This document shows positions 28,387-40,481 of a stretch of 64,000 bases of DNA, piece after piece. Every line of letters begins with the position of its first letter. Position 1 is the first letter of the stretch. The notes beneath the pieces are model-generated. The model made no database searches, had not been told where the DNA came from, and saw only the letters and a list, made by a program, of their open reading frames with translations. The stretch comes from Charina bottae (taxonomy: Eukaryota > Chordata > Lepidosauria > Squamata > Charinaidae), in contig JALMGJ010000002.1 in NCBI GenBank assembly GCA_023362775.1, positions 30,781,414-30,845,413 of the forward strand, in the 5' to 3' direction. The translations under genes were made by a program, and so were the position numbers.

Positions 28387-31300
28387 TGTTGGTACTTATT
28401 TTTTTTACAGCTTACAGGCAGTATAAAATAACATGCCTTGGAAGTAAACTTTTTATGTGTTGTATCTAATCTTTTTTCCTTTCATGTGAGTTTTGAACTA
28501 TAATATTTGAGTAATAACACTGATGAAGCAACTAATCTTCTTTGAAATAATTTGTCCTGTCCCAGGCCGCATACACACGTGTAGAGGTCATTTTAAAATG
28601 TACTGATGATTTTTTTGCAAAGTACATATAACAAGCAGCAAGGAAAATTTGAGTGTGAAGACCCTCACTCATGGAATAGAGCAACATGCCCCCTAATATT
28701 TAACAAGCTTGCTTTAAAGACATCCAATTCAAAACAGTGGGCAAAAGAATGGTCAGGTGAAGTCCAAGGGTCAAAACGTGATAGAAGGTTTCTCAGCTGG
28801 TCCAGTTTCAGAGTCCAAGTTGTCAGGTTCACAGGTCAGAAATCAAGGCACACTGAGCAGGGGTTAGTGGGTGGTTGTCATCAATGGAGAGGCTGGAGCT
28901 TGCTGCTCTTCTTAAATAGAGGCAGCCCTGATGTGGCTCATCTGGAAGAGCAAGGCTCTTTTCTTGCAAGGATCCTCACAGGGCACCTTTGGTCTACTCT
29001 CCTGTCTGCACAGTGAGCCCTTGCACTGAGATTGGGGCAGCTCAGCCTCTTCATTTTTGGAGACTGGCGGAAACTGTGCCTTCAGGTTACTGGACAGCTC
29101 CACCTCCTCTCCCTGCAGATGCTCAGGCAGTGGTTCATCCAGTATCTCTGGAGCTCACTGCTCATTGTCGGTCTCCTCTTCTTGATCTGAGCTCACCATG
29201 ACATAATTCTTGACTTTTCACAATCGGAATTCATGCTAAATCATGATTATCATCACTGACATTAATAATTTTCTGATTATTCAGATAAGCTGTCAGCAGA
29301 GATGCTCTGCATGATGTAAATTTAGATGGGATGAAAGACTATGGCTAATGATGATGAGTGTTCTTGTTACTATATAGTTTGGGATTATATTTTAATTGCT
29401 GGGACTTTGCTCTTTCTAGGGAGGGAGGGAGAGAGAGAGATTGTATTCTATATATAAAGAATAAATAAAGTGTCACCATCACCTTTTGATATTAACTCCT
29501 AGGCTTATTTGTTTGGCCATTGCAGCAACTTGTATTTTTTCCCTCTCTCTTTTTTAACAGATTGCCTAGACAAATAGTTATTTTAGACTGTTATCTGATC
29601 TGTCTTCAATTTAAAGACAGTTTAATCAGCACAATTCTTTATGCTGATTTGAAAAAAAGAATGCATGTGGAGACCTGAGGTGAACATGAAAGTATGCCTA
29701 CTGATGAGTACTAAGAAGGGACCCTGTTTGTTTATTTATTTATTAATATTTATTTGTTTGTTTGTTTATGTCTTTCTATCTGTCAGCCCTTCAATGTAGA
29801 TGTGACTAGGAAACTAAAGTCATGTAAGTCAGTACTACTTTTATCTGACCATTGTCTTGGTAGTGGCTCTTCCTCCTGTCCCTCGAGGCCATTCCCTCTT
29901 CCCTCTACACTATCTATCTTTGGATGTCAGGAAACCACTGAAAAGCCAAAGCCCTCCAAGAGGACATTGCAATGTATGTCTATTTATTCACATATTGATT
30001 AGGTTCACCCATTATGCTGAGTCAGCAATCCAGACTGTCCTGTTTTTGATTTCTGTCTTCTGGTGTCTTAACTGACCTACCCACTTTTGGGTCATCTGCA
30101 AATATGAGAAACATTCCCTCCCTCCAATCATTTCCCAAATCGAAGTGTCCAGGTGTTAGTTCTCAACCGGAATGAATCTGGTGACTCTCCCCTACACACA
30201 ACGCCAGTTAGAAGATTGCCTCACAATGCTTATCAGGCAAATCCTACCATTCCTTTGCAAGTGCCACACACTTCTGGTTCTCCGATATACGAAGCTGAGG
30301 GTGGGCTGATTTTGGATCTAGGATCACATTTGCTGTGAGGGAAACAGATGAAATAAGATTTTTTCTGAGAGGTTATTTGGCTATGAGAATGATATTTGCA
30401 GAGATCATAAAGATAAGCTATGGAGACCCCATTCCCTTGAAAAAAGCAGGGTCTCCTTCTAAGTAAAACATTTATTTGGCTTGCCCAGCCCCCCCCCCCC
30501 TTCAAAAAAGGGTGAAAACCAATAAGCCATTGCAGAGTTATAGCACAGCTGGAGAGATCCTTCAAACTGGCCTTCCCCTGGAATTGCAATCAGGTTATTC
30601 TTGTAGTTTGCCTTTAATCATCTCATATCCAGAAGCCAACATGTCTGAAAAAGGAAGGGAAGAATTTACTCCATATAACTGGCAAATTGGTCTTTAAATT
30701 TTTGGCAGACAGCATGACACCTTTCTCTAATGGAGAAGAGAAATGATTACGCTACACTTGAACTTCCAAGCCTGCCAGAACCTCCCCTCCCCTCAAAAAG
30801 ACTTTTTCTTAAAATTGTGATATATCTCTACCAAATGTATCTGTGTCTACCCAACAGTTACAAATCCAATGTACCTCTTCTCAAGAAGGCTGCCTGGTGC
30901 CTAACAGCCACGTACCTGTGCATGCCATAGGATGGAACGGGCACTGTCCAATAGAGACATGATGGAGCAGCACCAGAGGACAGACTTCAGATCTCTTCAG
31001 TAATTTGGATGCTGATTTTTGGAGTCTCTCTTTTCGGTTAAAGCAAATACTAGGAACCTTTCACAATAGCCTTCCCCTAGCTACCACCATTAAAATATTT
31101 TGGATACTGTAAGTTTCCATAAAATGGGTGGATCAGTTGATAGGAAATAAAGGGAACTGTAGGCAAACGCGCTGGACAATGTTGAATTAAAGGGAGCCCC
31201 TTGGGGAGAATTCCACCCTCTTCTGCTTAAAAGCCTGTGAGATTTTCTGCCAGAATTCTTTGCAAAGATTCTTTCTTACTTTTGCAATCCTTTTTGGAGA

Positions 31301-32003
31301 TCACCAGAATGGGACACATATGGCAAAAGTCCCAGATTTTCTATTTTAGGGATGAAGGAAGTCCCACTGGATTCTTAAACTTCTCCTTCTTTCGACCTCT
31401 GAAGAATCATCAGCCATTGTCCTAATTCAGGGGTCTCTAGCCCTTTTTGGCATCCTGGGCCTATTTGGAACATGAGAACATCCAAAGTGGCTGAGGAAGT
31501 GTGGTGGATTTCAGTAATGCTGCTGGTTCTCAGGAAGGAGGGAGCACAGTCCAAGGAGGAGGGCAAGATAAAAGGAGACACAGTCCGGAATTGGAATGTG
31601 GGAAAACAAAGAGGTTCAGAATAGCCCTGCCCTAGAGCCTTCCCAGGTTATTTCCCCCTAGGTTAAGTAGAGTAGCTTTAGTCTGGCAAGATTCTGTCTA
31701 TAAGATGTGAGCAAATAAAGAAGTTTGCCTGAACTGATTCTCTGAAGTTCTTGGGCTGGGCCTGACAGGGACAGAGGGCAGGGAGGCTGGGAGAATTGCC
31801 CATTCATAAAACAGCTGCCACTGGAAACATCACACATGATTTTCCTCCCACCTTTCCCCTCCAGTAATTGCTTATCTTTCTTCCTCTCATGGGCAAGTAG
31901 GTCACAGATGGCCAATAGGCACATCCACAAACTGAAGCCTGCAGATATCCTCTGTTCTGCTCCATGCTCAGACCTACATGCTCTAGGGCTGGGAGAAGCT
32001 CCT
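28387..32003. other. 3' flank of gene A and unassigned intergenic sequence
   Basis: To about 28560 it aligns with the 3' flank of gene B, and 29270-29430 also resembles flanks downstream of C (about 38870-39010) and B (about 57410-57560). The rest shows no coding domain I can recognise. A TTTG/TTTA run lies near 29730-29770. Open frames here are short and unlike any family I know. Confidence 0.4.
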
Positions 32004-32496
32004 TGTCAGGGTTTTACCCTGGAGTAGGAATTTTATCAGTGTGAATATGGTAAATGACAGAGCACAGCTGAGCTGTGTTTGTGATTAGCTCAGCTTGCTC
32101 AGGGCTCACACCTGGAGGGTGTGGATACATGACACAGCACAAACCACTGTATATAAAGAAGTGCACCATGGGTTGTGGGTGTGGCTGGTGGTCAATGTAT
32201 TGTAAGTTGTGTAAATAAACATATTTATTACATAAAATAATATAAATATTATTTATATTAACATTAATATCAATAATTAATTATTAATAATAAATAATAA
32301 AATATTAATACAATTAATATTAATATTACTTGATTATTAATAATTAAATAAATATATTAATAATATTAAATTAAATATATTAATATTTTATAATATAGTA
32401 AAAGGTCTGTGTACAATTGACTATAACAGACTACGAGCTGTCAATTATTTGCATACTCATGGGACGCCTCAAAATGATATATGCGCTACCCTGACA
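32004..32496 (+). mobile_element. 5' LTR of a Copia-type retrotransposon
   Basis: The 493-nt unit begins TGTCAGGG and ends CCCTGACA, a perfect 8-nt terminal inverted repeat. TATATAAAG is at about 32150, and AATAAA at about 32214 is followed by a long AT-rich stretch. It directly precedes a Copia-like gag on the same strand. Confidence 0.8.
32215..32400. repeat. AT-rich low-complexity stretch within the LTR
   Basis: Nearly pure A/T, with TAAT/ATTA units; probably an expanded region after the polyadenylation signal. Confidence 0.85.
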
Positions 32497-32588
32497 GGTT
32501 ACGGTCCCAGTCGTTGGCATGACTCCATGAGTACCTGCTGGACTGTTTGCTGGTGAAGGCAAATGTTGTAAGTGTCAGCAGAAGGCAT

Positions 32589-33362
32589 GGAGGCTGAAGC
32601 TGTGTGTGCAGTGAGTGGTGGACTTCCTCTAGCTCGTCTCAATGAGCAGAACTACATGACCTGGTGTGTTAAAATGGAAATGTATCTCTGAGGAGAGGGT
32701 CTCTGGGAGGCGGTGAGCAATCCCCCAGCACAACCGGATAACAGGCAGCTAAGGGCTGAAGAAAAGGCCCAGTCATGCATTATCTTGGGTTTGGAAGACA
32801 GCCAGGTGCTGCATATGCATGGACTACAGACTGCAGCTGAATGTTGGACTGTCTTAAGACAGCTGTATATTTGTGAAACAGCTAGTAGTAAAATTGCTTT
32901 GACATGTCATTTGTACAAGAAATGTCTGCAGGAGGGAAAAAGCTTATCACAGCATTTAAACACCATGCAACACTTGTTTATAGAAGTACAGGAGAGAGAA
33001 ATGTATTTTTCTGAGGCAAACAAGGTCTACATAATTTTGAGCTTGTTAGATGACTCTTGGTCGGTGCTAATTACAAGCTTGGAGTCAATGCCTGAATGAG
33101 AGCTTACTTTATATTACCTTGTCGGGCATTTACTAGAGGAGGAGAGGAAACACACAGAAAGAACACAGGAGAGCAACTCTAAACAGCCAAGTATGAAGGA
33201 GTTAAAGGCATCAACATACAGCAAAGAAAGGGAGAGTGTGTTTGCAGTGAGGAGGTGTTTTAAGTGTGGCTCTATGACTCATCTTCTCAGAGATTGCAAA
33301 CCACAGCTGCAAAAGAGGCCGGTAAAAGGCAAGACTCCCACATTTAAAGATATGCAAAGCAA
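32589..33362 (+). pseudogene. Ty1/Copia-type gag, broken and truncated
   Basis: It begins with an ATG frame encoding LNEQNYMTWCVKMEMYL, a Copia gag start, then a TGA. Positions 32713-33099 encode a further open part with CWTVLRQLY and LYKKCLQEGKSLSQHLN, ending in TGA. A CCHC zinc knuckle, CFKCGSMTHLLRDC, follows at about 33256-33297. Gag forms the particle and binds RNA. The element has at least two in-frame stops and is cut off at about 33363 by the Penelope-like element. Protease, integrase and RT are missing. Confidence 0.8.
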
Positions 33363-33541
33363 TCTGTAGCTTGAATCACGTCAACTGGATTTCTGTTTTC
33401 TCAGTGGAAACGTTTCGCTCCTTATCCAAGAAGCTTCTTCAGTCTGAGCAAAGTTAGTAAGGGAATCCTTAAATATGTTTCTAGGGTGGCTGTGTGACCT
33501 TGCACCTGGGGCTAGGTCATGGTTATTTGAGATGTTTATTT

Positions 33542-33957
33542 CTAAGTCCCTTTATCATCCAAAGGAGGATCGTTAAGATTACCATGCTGCTGTTGAGCTT
33601 GTGAAATGGTCTTAATCTTCCTAGGCACAGAAGACAAAGCAGGAAGGAAAATAGGGGAAAGATTGTGCCTGAGGCCCCCACCTCTATTCAAGGAAGGATT
33701 TTCCAAGTTGGCATAAATGGATTCCTTGACCCCTCTCTCAAACCACCTATCTTCTCTGTCTAAAATGTGAACATTAATGTCCTCAAATGAGTGTCCTTTT
33801 TCCTTTAGATGAAGATAAACTGCTGACTCTAGTCCTGTGGTGTTACTTCTCCTGTGTTGGGCCATCCTCCTGTACATAGGTTGTTTGGTTTCTCCAGTGT
33901 AGAGTTCAGAGCACTCCTCACTGCACTGGAATGCATACACTACATTGCTTTTCTGGT
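33542..33957 (-). CDS. Penelope GIY-YIG endonuclease domain (partial)
   Basis: The open frame covers the nuclease domain: SNVVYAFQC at the position of the family's GIY strand, YTGETKQP as the YIG-like strand, then QHRR and LKEKGHSFEDINVHILD. It ends about 50 residues after a glycine-rich NRGGGLRHNLSP. The frame upstream is displaced by the LTR insertion at 33958, so it no longer joins the RT. Confidence 0.82.
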
Positions 33958-34340
33958 TGTAGCGGGAAAACCGCTTTCCCAAGACAGGAGACAAGACCAC
34001 CAGGTTGGAGAATACAGGTTTATTACTAGCAATGGTTCAGAGCAATAACTTGACAAAGTCTGAACCCCGGGCTACTCCCAGAGTCTATATTTTATAGGTT
34101 TTGCAATTGAGACACAGTATACCAAAACAGGATACAAAAGAAGAAGTTATCTTACACCATCTGTGAGTTTAGGGAACTTCCAACGTCTTTACCTTTGTGT
34201 TACATAGGTCAGTACGCCTGTAAGAACATTAGGAAAGACCTTCAGTCTTTTTCCCAATCTTACAACAGAGAAAGGTTAAACAAAGAAAGGTTAATTAAGC
34301 CTTTGATATAAAGATAAGACTATTGGGCCCTTCTGCTTCA
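33958..34340 (-). mobile_element. Probable solo LTR inside the Penelope element
   Basis: The 383-nt block starts TGTAGCGGG and ends CTGCTTCA on the plus strand (TG...CA) and separates the RT and nuclease parts of the Penelope element. AATAAA on the minus strand (complement near 34018-34024) lies about 60 nt from its end, as expected of an LTR. The TSD is imperfect (TGGT versus TTGT). Confidence 0.6.
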
Positions 34341-34981
34341 TTGTGTTTTGGAGTTTGATCTTTGGGGTGTACAAGCCTCTGTCTTAGTGTGTTCTTGGGT
34401 TTGAAATATACAGGTATGTGGTGTTTGCCAAATATCCATTTTATCTTTTCAGACACGCCAGCCATGTAAAGAATGACCAGGTTCTTCCGTTTACTCTGAG
34501 TCTCAGCCCTGTCTGTCGCTGTTTTAGGTCTGGTAGACTTAGATTTAATGAAGGCCCAATTTGGATATCCACAGGCCTTCAAAGCTGTTCTCAGGTGCTG
34601 ATTTTCATTCTTTTTGGAATCTATGGAGGTGGGGATGGTTTCTGCTCCGTGTGACAATGTTCTGATGACTCCTAGTTTGTGCTGCAGTGGATGGTGGGAG
34701 TCAAACATCAGATATTGATCTGTGTGTGTGGGTTTCCTGTAGATCCCTATTTCTAGCTTGCCACCAGTCCCAATGAGGACTTCACAGTCTAGGAATGCCA
34801 GTCTGTTGTCCTTGGTGTCTTCTCTGGTGAACCTAATGTTGGCATCTATAGTGTTTATATGGTCCGTGAAGGCCTGTACTTCCTGGGCCTTGATTTTGAC
34901 CCAGGTGTCATCCACATACCTGAACCAGTGGGTGGGCACCGTTCTCTGGAATGTGTTGAGTGCTTTCTTCTCCACTTCTTG

Positions 34982-35605
34982 TTACAGTTATTCTATGTAG
35001 AATTCATGTGAATGGATTCCTTCACTAGCTTTGTAAAACCAGTATTTTTCCATACCCCTCTGGTGTAAGTGTTCCCAAAACATTTCACCAGTAAACACCA
35101 GGTGTGTGACCTTCCATAGCCAAAACATGGTATCACGTGAGGTAGCGATATCAGTCCAAAATACCCTATCTCATGGGAAAGATGTCTCGAAGGGAAGACA
35201 ATGTACAACACTGCCATCTCATGGCGATTTATAGTAAGTACAACTGTTTGATGCATTGTCAGTTTGGAAATGTCCTGACCCACAAATAGCCAATCAGAAT
35301 GCTGAAACAAGTGTATATCTCAGCTATGAACTATGGGTCTATGTATCCTTCTTCTTCTTGACTTCAGTCTCTCCTGTTGCCATGTACTCTGTTCCTGAAC
35401 TGTAACTATGCCTGGCCTTTGTATGGGCCATGATTTTTCTTCACATCTGCTGATGAAACTCTGCATATGCTTTGTTGTTTTTTCCTTTTGCAATAATGTA
35501 CTATATATCCATTATTGCCTTATGCTACAATAAAATATTGTTAGCCCTACATGTTGTTTGGATTACTCTGCACCTGGAACCCCATAAAGCCAGCAATATC
35601 CCACA
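34982..35605 (+). mobile_element. Solo LTR inside the Penelope element
   Basis: The 624-nt block TGTTACAGTT...ATCCCACA is flanked by CTTCTT at 34976-34981 and 35606-35611 and splits the Penelope RT frame. AATAAA lies near 35529, so the LTR is on the plus strand. A retrovirus-like origin is likely, but no coding sequence remains. Confidence 0.75.
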
Positions 35606-35856
35606 CTTCTTCCATGTATAAATTGGCCACAATTGGTGTCTTCTCTGGTGAACCTAATGTTGGCATCTATGGTGTTTATATGGTCCGTGAAGGCCTGTAC
35701 TTCCTGGGCCTTGATTTTGACCCAGGTGTCATCCACATACCTGAACCAGTGGGTGGGCACCATTCCCTGGAATATGTTGAGTGCTTTCTTCTCCACTTCT
35801 TCCATGTATAAATTGGCCACAATGGGTGACACAGGGGAACCCATGGCACAGCCATG

Positions 35857-36405
35857 GACCTCACCTACATTCTCCTGGTCTTCCTCCTGCTTTCTTTCTT
35901 GTCCTCCCTTGTATTAATTTGTCATCCCAAGAAAGTGACCTGTTTTCTTTGAGAAACCACTTTCAATGTTGTTTTCTCTATTGGCATGTCTTCCTTGCTG
36001 GCCACAAAGCCAGGCAGCAGATTGAGGAAATGGCTGGGGAAGACTCTCACCAACTCCATCCTCTTGTCCACCTCTGGTATTCAAGTGGGCATCTGTATCA
36101 TATTCCCAGATACCGACCAATGCAGTGAAAGCATTGTCTGCTTCCATGGACCCTTTTAAATATCTGAATGCAATACAGTGAAAGCTCAGTCACCATGCTC
36201 TACTCCGCCTCTACACATCTCCTTTGTCCCCACCTACCTTAGCACCAAGGGGAAATACATGGTGGCTGTGCAGATATTCTCCATCCTGGCCTCCAACCTG
36301 GGCTAAATGGGCTGCATCTTTATCCACAAAAGCTACATTATTATCCTGAGACCTGACATGAACATAAAGGAGCATCTAATCATGAAAATAAATATGGGGT
36401 CTTGA
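35857..36405 (+). pseudogene. V2R relic C, decayed seven-helix exon
   Basis: It aligns to exon 6 of genes A and B from GGACCTCACCTACATTCTCC to the terminal codons. It carries an in-frame TGA near 35950, a TAA near 36303, a 30-base deletion removing TM3 residues, a deletion after the ATTCAAGTGGGCATCTG part, and a large gap between TM5 and late TM6. No other exon of this copy is seen upstream; the Penelope element abuts its left edge. Its 3' flank (36406-36760) resembles that of relic D, so it marks another unit of the tandem array. Confidence 0.92.
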
Positions 36406-36830
36406 TTTTAATCCCTTTTTAAAAACTAGTTTATTGTAAATATAAAAAAATATAGCATGGAAGTCAACTCTTTTTATGTGTGTTATGGAATTTTACTTCC
36501 TTCTTTCTGAAGGAAGACTTGAATTATGCTGACCTATGAGGGGTACACCTCAACTTACAGTAGGCCAATCCTTGCTTGCTTCGTAAAGCTGACTGAACCT
36601 GTCTCTAGCTGGTTTTACTGCACAGGCTTCAGGGCCTTTGCCCTAGCTGGGACACAGTTCATGAAACCACGTGGTTAAGGAGGGAAGTGGGCCCTCAAAC
36701 ATGTTGACAATGTGTCCGTTAATATTCAATAAGGCAAAAAGACCTATGGGTTGCCAAGGGAGGGTGCTGTTTCTATGGGACATCTTTATCTTTTTTTATA
36801 TTATAAGGCTTTTTTAATTTTTTCAACATA
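36406..36830. other. 3' flank of relic C
   Basis: No gene. The stretch with CTTGCTTGCTTCGTAAAGCTGACTG aligns to about 60780-60935 beside relic D, and the GACAATGTGTCCG...GGTGCTGTTTCTATGGGACATC part aligns to 63873-63955, beyond the Gypsy insertion. Confidence 0.7.
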
Positions 36831-36833
36831 TGA

Positions 36834-38050
36834 TGTTGTTCAGTCGTTTAGTCATGTCTGACTCTTCGTGGCCTCATGGACCATAGCACGCCAGGCCTTC
36901 TTGTCCTCCACTGTCTCCTGGAGTTTACTCAAATTCATGTTCGTTACATTGGTGATGCTATCTAACCATCTTATCCTCTGCTGTCCCCTTCTCCTTTTGC
37001 CTTCAGTCTTTCACAGCATCAGGGTCTTTTCCAGTGAGTCCTCTATCCGCATTAGGTGGCCAAAGTATTTAAGCTTCAGCTTCAGCATCTGTCCTTCCAA
37101 TGAGCAGTCAGGGTTGATTTCCTCTAGGACTGACTGATTTGACCTCCTTGCAGTCCAAGGGACTCTTAAGAGTCTTCTCCAGCACCACAGTTTGAAAGCA
37201 TCAATTCTTCGGTGCTCAGCCTTCCTTATAGTCCAACTCTCACAGCCATACATTACTACTGGAAAAACCATAGCTTTAACTATATGGACCTTTGTCGGCA
37301 AGGTGATTTCTCTGCTTTTTAATATGCTGTCTAGGTTTGCCATAGCTTTCCTCCCAAGGAGCAAGAGTCTTTTAATTTCATGACTGCAGTCACCGTCTGC
37401 AGTGATCTTGGAGCCCAAGAAAATAAAATCTGTCACTGCTTCCATTTCTTCCTCTTCTATTTGCCAGGAAGTGATGGGACCAGATGCCATGATCTGAGTT
37501 TTTTTAATGTTAAGTTTCAAGCCAGCTTTTGCACTCTCCTCTTTCACCCTCATCAAGAGGCTCTTCACTTTCTGCCATTAGGGTGGTATCGTCTGCATAT
37601 TTGAGGTTGTTGATATTTCTCCCGGCAATCTTAACTCCGGCTTGTGATTCATCCATCTCAGCATTTCTCATGATGTACTCTGCATATAAGTTAAATAAGC
37701 AGGGTGAAAATATACAGCCTTGTCGTACTCCTTTCCCAATTTTGAACCAATCGGTTGTTCCATGTCTGGTACTAACTGTTGCTTCTTGACCCACATACAG
37801 GTTTCTCAGGAGACAGGTAAGGTAGTCTGGTACTCCCATCTCTTTAAGAATTTGCCACAATTTGTTGTGATCCACACAATCAAAGGCTTTAGCGTAGTCA
37901 ATGAAGCAGAAGTAGATGTTTTTCTGGAACTCTCTTGCTTTTTCCATGATCCAGCAAATGTTGGCAATCTGATCTCTAGTTCCTCTGCCTCTTTGAAACC
38001 CAGCTTGCACTTCTGGTAGTTCTCGGTTCACATACTGCTGAAACGTAGCT
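36834..38050 (-). mobile_element. BovB (RTE) LINE, second copy, 5'-truncated
   Basis: Minus-strand RT (38031-37510; CFIDYAKAFDCVDHNKLW, LKYADDTTLM) and C-terminal part (37568-36868), with a small deletion between them and a further frame break near 37010. It ends with the BovB tail complement TTGTTCAGTCGTTTAGTC at 36834. The 5' end stops at an AT-rich tract at about 38050. It is close in sequence to the copy at 12668-14245. Confidence 0.92.
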
Positions 38051-38215
38051 CGTTTTTATATTGTTTTTATATAGTAAAATATTTTATATTATTTTATATT
38101 GTAAAATATTTTATATTATAAAATATTATATTTTATATTGTATTTATATTGTTTTTATATTGAAAATATATTTTCAACATATACATAAAATAAAATAAAA
38201 TATTTTAAATATTTG
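38050..38215. repeat. AT-rich tract with TTTTATATT units
   Basis: Low-complexity sequence with TTTTATATTG and AAAATATTTTATATT units, bordering the truncated BovB. Confidence 0.85.
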
Positions 38216-39104
38216 CCCCGGGTGACACAGACCTTAGTTGTGGGCCTGGCAAAAGGCCTCTCTTCAGTAACAAATAATTTAAAAAAAAACATTGGTGTCT
38301 TAGAAATGGGGTAGCAAGATTTAGTGTCCGTTTCATGGCTTTGGTGCAGTCCCGAACTTGATGACATACATGCATCCCAGCATTCTCTGTTTGAAGAACA
38401 AAAGGGATGATTTCCTGGATTCTCCTTACCCAGAGAATCCGTCAGGTTGCAGGGACCCAACTTGTGCCCAGAAATGCTGCACCATCAGTGCTGCGGAAAA
38501 AGGCAGTATCTTTCAGTCTACCATTCCCCACAGGAAGCCAGGACATCATTATCTGGTGGCATTACTATATCTTTTGGTTCCCCACCCTTTGCTAAACAGG
38601 CGGAAACGTGTATTCTTCCCCTGCCTGGTTACAATAAACTTGGGTCAAAACAGAGTGTGTGGTCTCCTCTCACCAAAGGGGGAAGAGGCTCCCAATTTCT
38701 CCCTTTGCTAAATAATAAAACCAAAACAGTAAAAAATATTCTTTTAAATAATTGCATTATTTTTTTTTCACCATCTGCAGTCAAGGAATATCATGAGAAT
38801 AATGAATGACATAAATAAATTATCTGAAACCGCGGCAGATAAATTGTTCCCAGAGCAGTTTTGCTTCATCTAATTTTTACATGAGATGAAAGACTGTTGC
38901 TAATGGTGAGGAATGTTTCTGCTGCAGTTTGATTGATTGTGATTGTGGATTCAGCTTTTTTTCCTCGAGTGAGACCTCCATTTTTCAATTGATGCTACTG
39001 TGCTCTTTTTTTGTATTTTATTTTATCAATTTCCAATTTATATTCCCTTGGTTTGTTCCTAATAAATTTGGGAAATCTAATGAAAGTAGATAAAATGTCT
39101 ACTG
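38216..39104. other. Intergenic sequence between relic C and block B
   Basis: No coding domain recognised. Positions about 38220-38710 include AATAAA near 38634 and could be part of an LTR, but no ends were found. Positions 38870-39010 resemble the 3' flanks of genes A and B, so the C unit ends directly before block B begins. Confidence 0.4.
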
Positions 39105-39464
39105 ACTAGCAAAAAAAATGTTAGCTTAGTGAAGGAGCATATTGACTGATTGATGGACTTTGGGAAATCTATTGAAAGTACATAATATATCTAGGGAGGG
39201 AGGGAGGGAGGGAGGGAAGCTAAGTTAAGGAGCAGATTGATTGACTGATTGATCTGATTTGTACTCAAATCAAAATGACTTTCATTAGTTCTCACACATT
39301 CCAGAAGAAGGGTTGCAGTGGAACTCTATTAGTTCTTTATCTTTCTGTTTCAAATGTAATTGATCAAACACATGTTCTGTAGAAGTGTTGCACTCAGGAC
39401 TCCCTCCCATGCTGGCAAGGAACCCAGTGATCATTGTAAGTGCATTCCAATAAAGTGTACTTTG

Positions 39465-39865
39465 TTGCATCTCTCTCTAAAGCCTTTGGTTTCTAATTTA
39501 AGAGAGCGGTTCTCTCACAACAACAGAAACACAGGAAAGCATCCAATGTTGGATGTATTTCAAAGTGAAGGGAACCCCACTGAAAAGGCATGCTTCTGAG
39601 CCCTAATCCCCCTTATCTCATGAAGGTGTCAGGACATGCACTGGGTCTCTCCAGCCATTTGCAGAAATTGGGCCGAAGAAAGAGTTCCTGTCATGAATCC
39701 ACTGCCAAGCCATGTATAGATTTAAAGGTCAAAGTCAACAGTTTGATTTGCATTCAGAAGCTAATAGGGAGCCAATGCAGGGCCCCTTTGACCCACCAAC
39801 AGCTGGGCAATTGTTTTCTAGTCCAATTGAATCGACAAAACACCCATGTACAACACAAATAAGTA
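39465..39865. other. About 400-base B-specific segment in 5' flank
   Basis: Block A has no counterpart (site near 1395-1420). AAGGTCAAAGTCAACAG and GGAGCCAATGCAG resemble a widespread squamate LINE-derived sequence, but I cannot assign it firmly. Confidence 0.35.
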
Positions 39866-40481
39866 CTTCAGGCAAGTGTAATAAGGTCATACTTTACTGT
39901 GGCAAGTTCCTCTCACTCCATGTAAGGCTGCATCCCAATTGTTAGCCAGATCTGGTCAAATGTAGAAAAAAAGAGAAGAAGAGGATGGCCAGCAGCAAGA
40001 TAGTTTTCTCAATTAGAGTGGCAATGTGGGTGTCATTGAGATACATGAAGGGCCAGGTTGCAGACAGACCATCTGGGATAAGGTCTAGCTATCACATCAT
40101 AAAAAGTTGATAAACGCATCACAGCCTAGATCAATCAATCCATAGGACCTCTCTATATATAGGCCCACAGAGGGCAGTATTCAGAAAACTTCTCATTCAA
40201 AAAAAAGTTGATGTTAAAATTAAACCCAGTGGCAAACCTTAACAGCTTGGCTACCTTCATCAAACTGAATGTTCAACCTTCTCAAGCCATGTTTAAATGC
40301 AACTATTGTTGATAGCAGTATAGTCTTGTCGATATGTTCTCTAATACAGAAACATATCTTTCAGTGCCTCCTATTAGTTTTCTTCAGGCACTGGAAAATT
40401 TCCTTCTTTGATCCTTCTTGAGGAATATGAACTACACTTTTCCTCAGGGTATAGATTCAAAATGCAAAATTGTTTGCTGCA

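Larger units (their letters stand above)
33365..35860 (-). mobile_element. Penelope-like element, GIY-YIG type, split by two LTRs
   Basis: On the minus strand the RT lies first (35844-35563 and 34975-34345; MGSPVSPIVANLY, FRYVDDTWVKI, FLDCEVLIGT, PVYFKPKNTLRQRLVHPKDQ), followed by the GIY-YIG endonuclease (about 33957-33542; VVYAFQCSEECSELYTGETKQP, MAQHRR). The 3' end is GTCTGTAGCTTGAAT-type sequence at 33365, as in the palindromic insertions. The RT segment is partly duplicated: 35632-35800 repeats 34815-34980. Penelope elements combine a telomerase-related RT with a GIY-YIG nuclease. Solo LTRs sit at 33958-34340 and 34982-35605. Confidence 0.9.

Noticed and set aside
28606..29016. A 136-codon frame downstream of gene A
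   Set aside because: No recognisable domain, poor similarity to anything in the paired block, and within unassigned flank.
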